Shown here: one piece after another, positions 1-9,327 of the stretch
Layout: every line of letters begins with the position of its first letter
How positions within the stretch are numbered: position 1 is the stretch's first letter
Source: Sideroxyarcus emersonii
Lineage (GTDB): Bacteria; Pseudomonadota; Gammaproteobacteria; Burkholderiales; Gallionellaceae
Assembly: GCF_021654335.1 (NCBI RefSeq)
Contig: NZ_AP023423.1
Span: 1,859,001 to 1,923,000, forward strand
Length of the DNA: 64,000 bases
Reading direction: 5' to 3'
Position numbers and translations under genes: made by a program
The notes under the pieces: model-generated
Told to the model about the DNA's origin: nothing
Seen by the model: the letters and a program-made list of their open reading frames with translations, nothing else
Databases searched by the model: none

Positions 1-540
1 AGCGCTGAAATCCCCCTGCGCCGTCGCCAGGTGCGTGACCCGCCCGGCCTCTGCCACGATCTTGTCGACTGCGCACTGCTCGACGATGTGTCCGCCGAGC
101 TGCTCCACTCGCGCGCGCAAGGCTTGCAGCAAACGCGGATTGCGCGCCTGCGCGATATCCGGCAAGAACAAACCTTCGCCGCGCACCTCCACCTCCAGTC
201 CATGCGCGGCACACCATTGCCTGGCCTGGTCCTGATCGAACGGCGGCAACACCAGCATGCCACAGCGCTGATATTCCGGATCGATGCCGGTCGCATGGCA
301 CAGCTCCTCGGCAAAGCCGCCGAACAACTGCATGCCTCGCAAAGCCAGTCGATTCACCGCTTCCGGATAGTCCCACGGGCACAGCGGAGACAATATCCCT
401 CCGCCCGCCCAAGAGGATTCGCGCCCGATCGCCCCCCGTTCCAGCACGGCCACCGCGGCTCCTTGCCGCAGCAGCCCCGCCGCCGTCGCCAAACCCACGG
501 CACCAGCACCTATCACTATGAATTCAAACTTCAAAATCAC
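1..540 (-). CDS. FAD-dependent oxidoreductase, ThiO/DadA-like (5' part, runs off the left edge)
   Basis: Probable flavoprotein amine oxidase of the glycine oxidase (ThiO) / D-amino-acid dehydrogenase family, which oxidises small amines or amino acids using FAD. The N-terminus shows the dinucleotide-binding fold VIGAGAVGLATAAGLL (GxGxxG) followed by the strand ending VLERG, and then SSWAGGGILSP, which is typical of ThiO-type proteins. About 180 residues lie in the window and the C-terminal half is missing. The start is uncertain: GTG at 540 directly abuts a GGGAAGG ribosome-binding sequence, while TTG at 534 sits about 6 nt from it and is spaced better. It is divergent from the pilin operon across about 110 bp. 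ThiO is the closest family by eye, but the substrate cannot be decided from this part. Confidence 0.75.
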   Translation of the reverse strand, partial: MILKFEFIVIGAGAVGLATAAGLLRQGAAVAVLERGAIGRESSWAGGGILSPLCPWDYPEAVNRLALRGMQLFGGFAEELCHATGIDPEYQRCGMLVLPPFDQDQARQWCAAHGLEVEVRGEGLFLPDIAQARNPRLLQALRARVEQLGGHIVEQCAVDKIVAEAGRVTHLATAQGDFSA

Positions 541-646
541 CCTTCCCGTTGCCACTGGTCTGCCAAAATGGCCACTCATCGGTTTTATCTAGGCATACCG
601 ACTTATCCTGCTCTAACTTTCGCTACACAATATTCGGGAGCGCAAT

Positions 647-1099
647 ATGAAACTGCAAAAAGGCTTCAGCCTGATCGAACTGATGATCGTCGTTGTCGTC
701 ATCGGCATATTAGCATCGGTAGCATTGCCGGCCTATCAGGACTACATGACTCGCAGCAAGTTCACCGATGCAAAATCGAACCTGGCGAACAAGCGCATAC
801 GCATGGAACAATGGTTCCAGGATAACCGCACATATGTCGGCGCAGACGGTGCCGGCGGGCCTTGCGCTGCGGACACGAGCAGCAGCCGGTATTTCACTTT
901 CACCTGCCCGAGCGCAAATCTGACGGCAACCACCTATCTCATACAGGCTGCGGGCGGCAATGCCGCAACCGGCGATCAATCCATGACAGGTTTCACATTT
1001 ACCATTGATCAGAGCAATGCCAAGGCAACCACGGTCACTCGCTCGGGATGGACTGGCAATGCAGGGTGCTGGATTTCCAACAAAGGGGGCTCGTGTTGA
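647..1099 (+). CDS. pilE: Type IV pilin-like protein PilE (minor pilin)
   Basis: Pilin subunit of the type IVa pilus system, inserted in the inner membrane and processed by prepilin peptidase PilD. The N-terminus carries a short basic leader and the class III signal [18 protein letters not shown]: cleavage is expected after Gly6, with Glu5 of the mature protein present. The rest (150 aa in all) is a small globular head with a [14 protein letters not shown] helix and four cysteines, including a pair near the C-terminus ([11 protein letters not shown]) that could form the D-region loop. It is the first gene of a pilE-fimT-pilV-pilW-pilX-pilY1 run. In Pseudomonas aeruginosa the same genes are arranged with pilE last. 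A minor pilin is more likely than the major subunit because of its neighbours. Confidence 0.88.
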   Translation: MKLQKGFSLIELMIVVVVIGILASVALPAYQDYMTRSKFTDAKSNLANKRIRMEQWFQDNRTYVGADGAGGPCAADTSSSRYFTFTCPSANLTATTYLIQAAGGNAATGDQSMTGFTFTIDQSNAKATTVTRSGWTGNAGCWISNKGGSC

Positions 1100-1659
1100 G
1101 CACTTATGCAAAATTGAAGCAATTCGGCTTTTCGCTGACCGAGATGCTGGTGGCCATTCTGATCATCGGCATCCTGGCGGCGGTTGCTGTTCCCAATTTC
1201 CGTACCTGGATGATCAACTCGCAGATTCGCAATGCGGCCGAATCGATCTCAAACGGCCTGCAACGCGCACGCGCGGAAGCCGTCGCGCGGAATACCAATG
1301 TCGCCTTCAGTTTGTCCATGGCCGCGCCACAAGATTCTTCGTGGTACGTCTATACGGTTACGCCCGCCTCGGGAATCGACTCGCGGCTCAGTAACGAGGG
1401 TTCCACCGCCGTTTCGCTCACGGTGACGCCTACTGGCTCGACCACCGTCACGTTCAACAATTTTGGCAATGCATTGCTCACCAATCCGGGCGCTACAGTC
1501 CCCGCAACCGGTGCCGCCGTGCCTGCGACGCCCTTCACCACAGTCGGCGTCAACGCCGCGGGGGGAAGCAAAAACCTGCAGGTCGAAATTCTGATCCCGA
1601 GCAACATTATCAAAATGTGCGACCCGGCGGCAGCCTCAACCTCCCCGAGCAGTTGCTGA
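1093..1659 (+). CDS. fimT: Minor pseudopilin FimT/GspH-like
   Basis: Minor pilin of the FimT/GspH family, thought to prime pilus assembly and, in some bacteria, to bind DNA. The N-terminal segment [19 protein letters not shown] is a prepilin signal with Gly at -1 and Glu at +5. It is followed by [20 protein letters not shown] and a helix [13 protein letters not shown] typical of GspH. I place the start at GTG 1093, or TTG 1096, which overlaps the pilE stop codon as TTGA. An AAGGGGG ribosome-binding sequence lies just upstream at 1083-1089. A longer frame from ATG 1048 would sit inside pilE and puts extra residues in front of the leader, so I reject it. Length is about 188 aa. The C-terminal half is rich in Thr, Ala and Val. 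Confidence 0.85.
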   Translation: MLSTYAKLKQFGFSLTEMLVAILIIGILAAVAVPNFRTWMINSQIRNAAESISNGLQRARAEAVARNTNVAFSLSMAAPQDSSWYVYTVTPASGIDSRLSNEGSTAVSLTVTPTGSTTVTFNNFGNALLTNPGATVPATGAAVPATPFTTVGVNAAGGSKNLQVEILIPSNIIKMCDPAAASTSPSSC

Positions 1660-1676
1660 TCGAACAGGAGAAAAAC

Positions 1677-2069
1677 ATGTTCAGGCAAAATTCCTCCCCG
1701 CTCAAATCGGCACAGCAAGGCGTTGTACTGATAGAGGCCATGATTGCCATCCTGATCTTTTCCATCGGCGTGCTGGGCATCGTCGGCATGCAGGCCAACA
1801 TGGTCAAGAACACCTCCGATGCGAAATTCCGGGCCGACGCCAGCGATATTGCCCAGCAAAGAATCGGACAGATATGGGCCGACCCCGATCCTACCCGCCC
1901 GGGTTACGTCAGCTTCGCCGAGAGTGGCACCAGCATCTCTTCGGCCCTTCCCAACGGCACGCGAACCACCACCCAGTCCGGCGTCCAGTTCACGGTCACT
2001 GTCAATTGGCAGGAACCCGGCGGTGATCCGCACAGCTATACCGCCATCGCCAACATAGCCGGGGGCTAA
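1677..2069 (+). CDS. pilV: Minor pilin PilV
   Basis: Type IV pilus modification protein of the PilV family, part of the minor-pilin complex at the base and tip of the pilus. The hydrophobic segment QQGVVLIEAMIAILIFSIGVLGIVGMQ-like region is the PilV hallmark: Gly before the cleavage site, Glu5 present and an IGVLG turn in the helix. The start at ATG 1677 has an AGGAG sequence about 7 nt upstream; the frame open further upstream from 1617 lacks such a signal. The protein is 130 aa, close to family length. It lies 17 bp after fimT and 5 bp before pilW, within one operon. Confidence 0.88.
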   Translation: MFRQNSSPLKSAQQGVVLIEAMIAILIFSIGVLGIVGMQANMVKNTSDAKFRADASDIAQQRIGQIWADPDPTRPGYVSFAESGTSISSALPNGTRTTTQSGVQFTVTVNWQEPGGDPHSYTAIANIAGG

Positions 2070-2074
2070 CCACA

Positions 2075-3223
2075 ATGAAATCGCACAATCGACATCCCGT
2101 TTCGCCGCAAACCGGTTTCACGCTGGTGGAGATCATGGTCGGCCTCGCCATCGGCCTGCTCGCCACGATCGTCATCATGCAGGTTTTTTCCGTGTTCGAA
2201 GCGCAAAAGCGCACGACCACGGGCTCTGCCGATGCGCAGACCAACGGTAATATCGCGCTATACGAAATCCAACGTGAATTGCAGATGGCCGGCTACCCGC
2301 TGATACCTTATGGGCTGCCCGGCGTTGCCGATTCGGCGCTCGAATGCGCCACGCTGAGCATCAACGGAACAACAGACAACACTACCCCGAACCGCCTTTC
2401 GCCGCTGGTCATCAGCGACGGCGGCACCTCTGGAGGCAGCGACACGATCACCATACGCTACGGCAGCTCACTGAGCGGCGGCATTCCCGTCCAGATCACG
2501 GCAACCCCTGTGCCCTCGGCGAGTCTTCCTTCGCCGGCTATCGATGTGCCCCTAACCAGCAATATGGGTTGCAGCAATAACGACATAGCGTTGATCATCA
2601 ACGGCGCCGCATGTGCAATGACTCCGGTGGCTGCAAGCGGCGTTCCGGTTGCCAACAGCAGCGTGCCCAGCACCACCACCACGGTGACGCTGACCAACAA
2701 TCCCGCCCTCCCCGCCAATATCGCCGTCCCCAACGCGCTCTTCTCCTGCCTGGGGAACAGCTGGAACGAGATCACCTATGCCGTGAATACCGCCACCGGC
2801 AATCTCGAACGCAGTGCCGGCGGAGTGACCACTCCCATGGTGGCCGGGATTGTCAATTTGCAGGCGCAATATGGCATTGCCCTCACGGCCAGTTCAAACC
2901 AGATCAACCAATGGGTGGATGCCACCGGAGTATGGGCTACCCCGGGCATGACCCTGGCCAACCGCAACCGCATCAAGGCGATTCGCCTCGCGATCGTGGC
3001 ACGCAATGCGAAAATGGAAACCTCTGTGGTGACAAACGGGTGCAGTTCGACTGCCCCCAATGGCCCGTGCTCGTGGGATGCCACCTCGGCCAATCCTCCC
3101 ACTGCATCGCCTGCGCCTCCAATCGATTTGCGCGCGTATCCAAACTGGCAACAGTATCGTTACCGGGTGTTCGACACCATCATTCCGCTGCGTAATATGG
3201 TCTGGTACAAAGGTACATTATGA
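2075..3223 (+). CDS. pilW: Minor pilin PilW
   Basis: Type IV pilus assembly protein of the PilW family (382 aa), a large minor pilin. The prepilin signal TGFTLVEIMVGLAIGLLATI is near the N-terminus (Gly -1, Glu +5), followed by the family-typical region GNIALYEIQRELQMAGYPL. The C-terminal region contains several cysteines and ends with YRYRVFDTIIPLRNMVW, a pattern usual for PilW proteins. The stop codon overlaps the pilX start as ATGA (3220-3223), pointing to translational coupling. It acts with PilV, PilX and PilY1 in a priming complex by analogy with P. aeruginosa. Confidence 0.88.
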   Translation: MKSHNRHPVSPQTGFTLVEIMVGLAIGLLATIVIMQVFSVFEAQKRTTTGSADAQTNGNIALYEIQRELQMAGYPLIPYGLPGVADSALECATLSINGTTDNTTPNRLSPLVISDGGTSGGSDTITIRYGSSLSGGIPVQITATPVPSASLPSPAIDVPLTSNMGCSNNDIALIINGAACAMTPVAASGVPVANSSVPSTTTTVTLTNNPALPANIAVPNALFSCLGNSWNEITYAVNTATGNLERSAGGVTTPMVAGIVNLQAQYGIALTASSNQINQWVDATGVWATPGMTLANRNRIKAIRLAIVARNAKMETSVVTNGCSSTAPNGPCSWDATSANPPTASPAPPIDLRAYPNWQQYRYRVFDTIIPLRNMVWYKGTL

Positions 3224-3882
3224 GTTCATTGTCCAATAACCGTTCCAGCCCCGGGCGCATGTCACAACAGCGCGGGGTAGTCCTGTTTTTCGCTCTCGTG
3301 GCGCTGCTGGCGATGTCGCTGGCTGCGGTGGCACTGATACGCTCGGTCGATACCAGCACGATCATTGCCGGCAACCTGTCATTCAAGCGTGCCGCAACCA
3401 GCTCGGCCGATGCCGGCATCGAGGCTGCCATTGCCTGGATGACGGCAACGGATTTCGCCAACAACGGCCTCGACCCCTATATGAACCTGTCCCATCCGTT
3501 CAATCACGACGGCGGGTTCGGGACCTACCTGAATGCCGGCTACTATTCGAGCGCAAATCCTGCGCTCAGCCTGACCGATGGCACGGGCATACAATGGACC
3601 GATGCAGACAGCAAGCTGGTCAGCACTGTAGCTGATGCCAGCGGCAACCAGACCCGCTATGTGATCCAGCGCATGAGCCGGTATGCCAACTCGCTGCTTA
3701 CCCAGGATGCCTTGTTCAGCGGCGCCATCCAGAGTACTTCCGGCCAGCAAGTGCTGCTGTCGTCGAATGTTTGCAAGGGCGGCGGCTGTTCCACGTTTGA
3801 ACAGTCGCCCATGTACCGCATCACCTCGCGCACCACCGGCCCGAGGCTCACCGTCAGCTACGTACAGGCATTCGTCTATTAG
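3220..3882 (+). CDS. pilX: Minor pilin PilX
   Basis: PilX-family minor pilin (220 aa). The N-terminus has a basic leader and QQRGVVLFFALVALLAMSL, a pilin-like membrane helix that lacks Glu at position 5 of the mature protein, as is common in PilX. A PilX-type motif follows: ADAGIEAAIAWM, with small residues and a helix after the membrane segment. A cysteine-containing loop (CKGGGC) lies near the C-terminus, before the final strands PRLTVSYVQAFVY. It overlaps pilW by 4 nt and precedes pilY1 by 9 bp, where GGAGG forms the ribosome-binding site of pilY1. Confidence 0.86.
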   Translation: MSSLSNNRSSPGRMSQQRGVVLFFALVALLAMSLAAVALIRSVDTSTIIAGNLSFKRAATSSADAGIEAAIAWMTATDFANNGLDPYMNLSHPFNHDGGFGTYLNAGYYSSANPALSLTDGTGIQWTDADSKLVSTVADASGNQTRYVIQRMSRYANSLLTQDALFSGAIQSTSGQQVLLSSNVCKGGGCSTFEQSPMYRITSRTTGPRLTVSYVQAFVY

Positions 3883-3891
3883 GAGGCAGCC

Positions 3892-6800
3892 ATGAAACAT
3901 CGTCCGGAAACCCGCTATCCGCTGTTCGCATTTGCACTCGCGCTTGGTCTGGCCACGACGACGCCCGCACGGGCAGGCACGGTCGCGCTGGCCACGGCAC
4001 CGCTGGCGACGTCGACCACCTCGACCGTGCAGCCCAACGTGTTCCTGATGATGGACGACTCGGGCAGTATGGGCTGGGACTATCTGCCCGACGGTGCCGG
4101 CAATTTCACTGGCGCTTACGGCTACAACAGCTACCAGTGCAACGGCGTCTACTACGATCCGGCCATCACCTACCTCCCGCCGGTCGATTCCACCGGCACC
4201 AGCTATCCCAATTCCAGCTTCACTGCCGCCTGGATAGACGGCTACAACACCGGCTCCGGCACCACCAACCTGAGCACCAGCTTCCAGACCCAGGACGGCT
4301 CGATTGCCGCCGCCCCCGCTTATTACTACACTTACTCCGGCACACAGACCACCTACGCCCAACAGAATTATTTCAACACATCCAGCACTTTCTATACGGA
4401 ATGCAATACCCCCGTTAGCACCGCCAGTTCGGTGTTCCACAAAGTTGTCGTCAGCGCCACTTCCGGCCCCGGCGGCACCGACGAACGTACCAACTTCGCC
4501 AACTGGTACAGCTATTACAGCACCCGTATCAACATGATGAAAACCGCGACAGGGCTGGCCTTCCAGCCTATCGGCAGCACTTACCGCGTCGGTTTTGCCA
4601 CCATGAACAACAACGGCGGCAGCAAATTCCTCAATCTGGGTACTTTCAACTCCACCCAGAAAGCAGCCTGGTACACCATGCTCTACTCCACCAGCGCCGG
4701 CAGCTCGACGCCGTTGCTGGGAGCCCTGTCTACCGTAGGAAAGATGTATGCCGGCAAACTGACCAGCAAGAATGGCATCGCCGTCGCCGACCCGGTGCAA
4801 TACTCCTGCCAGCAGAATTTCACCATCCTGACCACGGATGGCTACTGGAACAGCTACACCGGCGATACCGAGCTCGATGGTGTCACTGCAGTAGGTAACC
4901 AGGACGGTGCGGTTGCACGTCCCATGTACGATGGTGCGCAGGCCGCTACCACCTATACCTATACCTATAACCGGAACAGCTATATCCAGCGCAGCGGCAA
5001 CTGCCCGAGAAGAACGTGGTATCTGGATCTGCAACCGCAAACCGGCACCTGCTCATCCACCAGTTCCACCAGCGGCTGTTCGCCGACCAACTGGACCAAT
5101 ACCGGCACGCTGACACCCGGCACTTCCTGCGTTTCGACCCGAGCATACACAACCACGCCCGTGCAACAGGGCAGTCCGGTGCAAACTGCCGGCACCATCG
5201 GTGGCACCAGTAACACCCTGGCCGACGTCGCCATGTATTACTACCAGACCGACCTGCGCACCTCCGCGCTGGGTAACTGTTCCGGCGCCGTGGTTGGGGA
5301 GAACGTCTGCACCAACAACGTGTTCATGAGCACCCTGGACAACAATACCCAGCAGCACATGACCACCTTCACGCTGGGGCTCGGCGCACGCGGCAGGATG
5401 ATCTATTCGCCCAGCTACATGAACGACACCACGGGCGATTTCCCCTCGGTCAAGCTCGGATTGACCGCCAGTTCGACCGTGTGCACCTGGCAAACTGCCG
5501 GCACGGTCTGCAACTGGCCGATCCCCAATGTTGCCGGCACGCCGGAAAACATCGACGACCTGTGGCATGCCGCAGTGGATGGGCACGGTGCCTATTTCAA
5601 CGCCACCAACCCGGCTTCGCTGTCGAGCAGCCTGACCACTGCGCTGGCCGGCATCAATGCCCGCCGGGGCTCAGCCGCCGCTGCCGCAACCAGCACCCTG
5701 AACCCGGTTGCCGGCAACAACTTCGCCTATGTCGCCAGCTACACCACGGTGTCCTGGACCGGCAACCTGGAGGCACGCGGCATCAATGTGAACACTGGAG
5801 TGGTGAACACTAATTCCACCTGGTGTGCGGAGAACGTGGCCGCCGACACTTGCGCGTCGCCCGGCACGATCGTCGCCGACACCAGCGGTTCCACGACCGC
5901 CTATAACTGCGTCACGCCCAACGCGGTGATCTGCACCGGCGGCACCATGGTCGGCACGGACTGCTACGTCCCGGTGGCCACCGCCTGCACCGGCACCATG
6001 GCTGCGCTGGTCACCGACACCACCGACACACGGTCGATCTACACCGCCAACAATACCGGTACCGTGCTTACCAATTTCGATGCCACCTATGCGGCCGCCA
6101 ATCCGGCGAATTTTTCCGCGACCCATATCAGCGGACTCAGCCAGTGGCCATTGCTGACTGCGGCGCAGCAAACCGCCGCTACGGGTACCAATCTGGTCAA
6201 CTTCCTCCGCGGTCAGTGGGGATACGAGGATCGCAGCAGCAATGTACTCACCAACCGGCTGTACCGCGGCCGCACCGCGGTGCTGGGCGATGCGCTGGAA
6301 TCGCAGCCCGCATTCATCGCCGCCCCGGTATTCAGCTACCCCTATCCCGGCTATAGCGCTTACGTGACGGCGCAGGCCAGCCGTGCCGGCACGGTATTCA
6401 TGGGCGCCAACGACGGCATGATGCATGCGTTCGCGGCCGACACCGGGGTTGAACGCTGGGCTTACGTGCCCAGCATGGTGATACCCAATATGTGGATACT
6501 GGCCGACAAGAACTATGCCACCCTGCACCAGAACTTCATTAATGGCAGCCCGAACATCGCCGATATCTGCACTGCCAACTGCACCAATGCGGCCACTGCA
6601 GTATGGAAGACCATCCTGGTCGCCGGACTGAACGGCGGCGGGCGCGGCTACTATGCACTGGACATCACCAATCCAACGGCGCCCGCCCTGCTTTGGGAAT
6701 TCACCACCACTGCCGGCATCGGCAGTACCAAGGACGACGATCTCGGCTATTCGTTCGGCGTGCCTATCGTCACCACCAAGGCGGATGGCACATGGGTCGT

Positions 6801-7746
6801 GCTCGTCACTTCGGGTTACAACAATGTCAACCCGGGTTCAGGAAACGGCTATCTCTATGTGCTGAATGCCGGCACAGGCGCGATCATCAGCAAGATCGCG
6901 ACGAACGCCCCAGTGGCAGGCGTGATGACGCCGACAGGCAGTGTCACCACCCCGAACGGATTGGCCAAGATCGCCGCCTGGAACAACGAACAGCCGGTAG
7001 GCAACAAGGCCGGCTATGTCTATGGCGGCGACCTGCTGGGCAACGTCTGGCGTTTCGACATCAACAGCACCGCCACCGCCGCCATCGGTACTGGTGACGT
7101 GATGAAATTCGCTGCCTTGTATTCGGATGCTGCAGGCACGCTGCCCCAGCCCATCACCACCAGCCCGGTGCTGGGAATGGCTTATGGCAAGCGCTACGTA
7201 TTCATCACGACCGGCAAATACCTGGAGATCAGCGACCTCACCACCACGAATGTGCAGTCCCTGTATTCGATCAAGGATGACAATGCGACCACCACCTTTG
7301 TCAATCCGCGCACGGTCCTGCCGAGCCAGACCCTGTATCCCAACCCGGACGGAACCGCCACGCGCCTCTCCACCAGCAATCCGGTCCCGACCGGCGGTGC
7401 CGGCTGTTATGCCGATTATCCGGATACCGGCGAACGCGCCAACATCGACAGCCAGTTGATACAGGGCATCGTGATCGCACCCAGCATTGTGCCTTCCAAT
7501 ACGGCCTGTTCTCCGGGCGGGTACGGCTGGCTCAACTACTTCAATTACACGACCTGCGGCGCTACCTCGGTGAAATCGGACTCCACGATCGTGGGTGTCA
7601 ACATCATCTACGTGCAAGGGCATGCCGTGGTTGAGACGGTCACCTCCACCAACCCGACACCGACGCCGCAACCGCCGCCCGCGTTTCTGCCCTCAGCGCC
7701 GGTTTTCTCGAGCAAGCGCACCATCTGGCGAGAACTGATCCCCTGA
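3892..7746 (+). CDS. pilY1: PilY1-type pilus tip adhesin / assembly factor
   Basis: Large exported type IV pilus protein (1284 aa) that in other bacteria controls pilus extension and retraction and acts as an adhesin and mechanosensor. A signal peptide ends near ARA-G at residue 28. A von Willebrand A-like region opens with LMMDDSGSM; Asp55, Ser57 and Ser59 fit the MIDAS metal-ion pattern. The C-terminal half is the PilY1 beta-propeller: VFMGANDGMMHAFAADTG at about residue 830, then GGRGYYALDITNP, DLGYSFGVP and GGDLLGNVWRFD. The central part is rich in Thr, Ser, Gly and Cys, typical of an extracellular protein. It ends the minor-pilin operon and is followed by a strong terminator. Family assignment is firm; the ligand is unknown. 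Confidence 0.93.
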   Translation: MKHRPETRYPLFAFALALGLATTTPARAGTVALATAPLATSTTSTVQPNVFLMMDDSGSMGWDYLPDGAGNFTGAYGYNSYQCNGVYYDPAITYLPPVDSTGTSYPNSSFTAAWIDGYNTGSGTTNLSTSFQTQDGSIAAAPAYYYTYSGTQTTYAQQNYFNTSSTFYTECNTPVSTASSVFHKVVVSATSGPGGTDERTNFANWYSYYSTRINMMKTATGLAFQPIGSTYRVGFATMNNNGGSKFLNLGTFNSTQKAAWYTMLYSTSAGSSTPLLGALSTVGKMYAGKLTSKNGIAVADPVQYSCQQNFTILTTDGYWNSYTGDTELDGVTAVGNQDGAVARPMYDGAQAATTYTYTYNRNSYIQRSGNCPRRTWYLDLQPQTGTCSSTSSTSGCSPTNWTNTGTLTPGTSCVSTRAYTTTPVQQGSPVQTAGTIGGTSNTLADVAMYYYQTDLRTSALGNCSGAVVGENVCTNNVFMSTLDNNTQQHMTTFTLGLGARGRMIYSPSYMNDTTGDFPSVKLGLTASSTVCTWQTAGTVCNWPIPNVAGTPENIDDLWHAAVDGHGAYFNATNPASLSSSLTTALAGINARRGSAAAAATSTLNPVAGNNFAYVASYTTVSWTGNLEARGINVNTGVVNTNSTWCAENVAADTCASPGTIVADTSGSTTAYNCVTPNAVICTGGTMVGTDCYVPVATACTGTMAALVTDTTDTRSIYTANNTGTVLTNFDATYAAANPANFSATHISGLSQWPLLTAAQQTAATGTNLVNFLRGQWGYEDRSSNVLTNRLYRGRTAVLGDALESQPAFIAAPVFSYPYPGYSAYVTAQASRAGTVFMGANDGMMHAFAADTGVERWAYVPSMVIPNMWILADKNYATLHQNFINGSPNIADICTANCTNAATAVWKTILVAGLNGGGRGYYALDITNPTAPALLWEFTTTAGIGSTKDDDLGYSFGVPIVTTKADGTWVVLVTSGYNNVNPGSGNGYLYVLNAGTGAIISKIATNAPVAGVMTPTGSVTTPNGLAKIAAWNNEQPVGNKAGYVYGGDLLGNVWRFDINSTATAAIGTGDVMKFAALYSDAAGTLPQPITTSPVLGMAYGKRYVFITTGKYLEISDLTTTNVQSLYSIKDDNATTTFVNPRTVLPSQTLYPNPDGTATRLSTSNPVPTGGAGCYADYPDTGERANIDSQLIQGIVIAPSIVPSNTACSPGGYGWLNYFNYTTCGATSVKSDSTIVGVNIIYVQGHAVVETVTSTNPTPTPQPPPAFLPSAPVFSSKRTIWRELIP

Positions 7747-7761
7747 ACGGGAACGGCGAAT

Positions 7762-7794
7762 AAAACAAAAGCGGCCTGTGGCCGCTTTTGTTTT
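7762..7794. terminator. Bidirectional Rho-independent terminator between pilY1 and ispH
   Basis: Two perfect 15-base arms (AAAACAAAAGCGGCC and its complement) around a TGT loop, giving a GC-rich stem and a T-rich tail in both directions. It sits between the convergent ends of pilY1 and ispH. Confidence 0.92.
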
Positions 7795-7858
7795 GCCTGA
7801 TCCTTCGTGGCGATGCAGGCAGAAAGTCCGACTGATACCTGCTGGCGATCGAATCCGG

Positions 7859-8794
7859 TTAACGCTGGCTATCCGTGCTCAAGGATTTCGGCAACGGAAA
7901 CACTACGTTCTCCTGAATCCCTGCCACTTCGCGCACGTCGCTTGCCCCGAGTTCCTTCAGGCGTGCTATCACCTCCTGCACCAATACCTCCGGGGCCGAA
8001 GCACCGGCGGTGATCCCGACACGTTGTTTGCCCTGCAGCCATTCCGGTTTCAGTTCGCCCGCGTTGTCGACCAGGTAGGCAGGTACATTCAGGTTGCGCG
8101 CCACTTCGCGCAGGCGGTTGGAGTTCGAGCTGTTCGGCGAGCCGACCACGATGACCAGATCAGATTGTTTCGCCAACAGCTTCACCGAATCCTGGCGGTT
8201 CTGCGTGGCATAACAGATGTCGTCCTTCTTCGGCCCCGTGATGAAGGGGAAGCGTGTCTTGAGCGCAGCGATGATGCTGCTGGCATCGTCCACCGACAGG
8301 GTGGTCTGCGTCACATAGGCCAGGTTCTGTTCATCCTTCACCTGCAGAGTCTGCACGTCGGCGGGTGTTTCAACCAGGTACATGCCGCCGTTGCTCTGCC
8401 CCATGGTGCCTTCCACTTCCGGGTGTCCCTTGTGGCCGATCATCACGATCTCCTTGCCCTGGCTGCGCATGCGCGATACTTCCAGATGCACCTTGGTCAC
8501 CAGCGGGCAAGTCGCGTCGAACACGGTCAGGTTGCGCGCTTCCGCCTCGCGGCGCACCGCTTGCGGCACCCCGTGTGCGCTGAAGATCAGGATGCTGCCC
8601 GGCGGCACATCGGCCAGGTCTTCGATGAAGATCGCCCCTTTTGCCTTCAAGCCATCCACCACGAATGTGTTATGCACCACTTCGTGACGCACATAGATCG
8701 GCGCACCGTGCAGGGCCAACGCCTTTTCCACGATCTCGATGGCGCGATCCACGCCCGCGCAGAAACCGCGCGGATTAGCCAGTAACAGTTCCAT
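7859..8794 (-). CDS. ispH: 4-hydroxy-3-methylbut-2-enyl diphosphate reductase
   Basis: Last enzyme of the MEP isoprenoid pathway, reducing HMBPP to IPP and DMAPP with a [4Fe-4S] cluster. The N-terminus [19 protein letters not shown] holds the first cluster cysteine (Cys12). The second lies in [12 protein letters not shown] and the third in [12 protein letters not shown]. The substrate-binding motif [13 protein letters not shown] is present. I chose the start at [10 protein letters not shown] (8794, 311 aa); the open frame extends upstream but the added residues do not look like IspH. It is the last gene of ribF-ileS-lspA-ispH, 74 bp after lspA. Confidence 0.95.
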   Translation of the reverse strand: MELLLANPRGFCAGVDRAIEIVEKALALHGAPIYVRHEVVHNTFVVDGLKAKGAIFIEDLADVPPGSILIFSAHGVPQAVRREAEARNLTVFDATCPLVTKVHLEVSRMRSQGKEIVMIGHKGHPEVEGTMGQSNGGMYLVETPADVQTLQVKDEQNLAYVTQTTLSVDDASSIIAALKTRFPFITGPKKDDICYATQNRQDSVKLLAKQSDLVIVVGSPNSSNSNRLREVARNLNVPAYLVDNAGELKPEWLQGKQRVGITAGASAPEVLVQEVIARLKELGASDVREVAGIQENVVFPLPKSLSTDSQR

Positions 8795-8868
8795 TCCATA
8801 CCTCTCAAAATTCAAATCGACTGCGGATGAAGCAAGGTGTCCATGCGCAGATGCCACCGCTGCCCAGG

Positions 8869-9327
8869 TTACGTTTTCTTCGTGAAGCTATCCAAGATCA
8901 GCAGTCCTGCACCGCAGGTGATCGCGGAATCGGCCAGGTTGAAGGCTGCGAAATGATAGCCCTCCCAGTGGAAATCGAGGAAGTCCACCACATAGCCGTA
9001 GGCGATACGGTCGATCAGGTTGCCCAGCGCGCCACCCAGTATGAAGGCCAGCGCGAAACAGAAGAGTGTCTGCGCCGGATGTTTGCGCAGCAGCCAGACG
9101 ATCCACGCCGATGCGGCAATGGCAATGGCGCTGAACAGCCAGCGCTGCATCCCGCCGGCGTCATTCAGGAAACTGAAGGCAGCGCCGGTGTTGTGGGCCA
9201 GCACCAGGTTGAAGAACGGCATCACCGCGAAGCTCTCGCCATAGACAAAATGACTGCCAATGGCCGCCTTGCTCAACTGATCGAGCACGATGACGACCGC
9301 GGCAACCAACAGCCAGCGGTTAAGCAT
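8869..9327 (-). CDS. lspA: Lipoprotein signal peptidase (signal peptidase II)
   Basis: Inner-membrane aspartic protease that removes signal peptides from prolipoproteins. Four hydrophobic segments are visible in 152 aa. The conserved blocks are [12 protein letters not shown] near the N-terminus, [24 protein letters not shown] and VVDFLDFHW, and the last two carry the two catalytic aspartates. The start codon overlaps the end of ileS by 8 nt, a coupling often seen in proteobacteria. Confidence 0.95.
   Translation of the reverse strand: MLNRWLLVAAVVIVLDQLSKAAIGSHFVYGESFAVMPFFNLVLAHNTGAAFSFLNDAGGMQRWLFSAIAIAASAWIVWLLRKHPAQTLFCFALAFILGGALGNLIDRIAYGYVVDFLDFHWEGYHFAAFNLADSAITCGAGLLILDSFTKKT

Noticed and set aside
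541..646. Sigma-54 promoter for pilE
   Set aside because: A GGCAC-like stretch is seen but no TTGC element at the required 5-bp spacing.
31..825. 264-codon plus-strand frame across the left edge and pilE
   Set aside because: Overlaps the FAD oxidoreductase in antisense and pilE in another frame; Arg/His/Gln-rich without any domain.
3379..5040. 553-codon minus-strand frame across pilX and pilY1
   Set aside because: Low-complexity Gly/Val/Ala antisense frame of Thr/Ser-rich adhesin codons.
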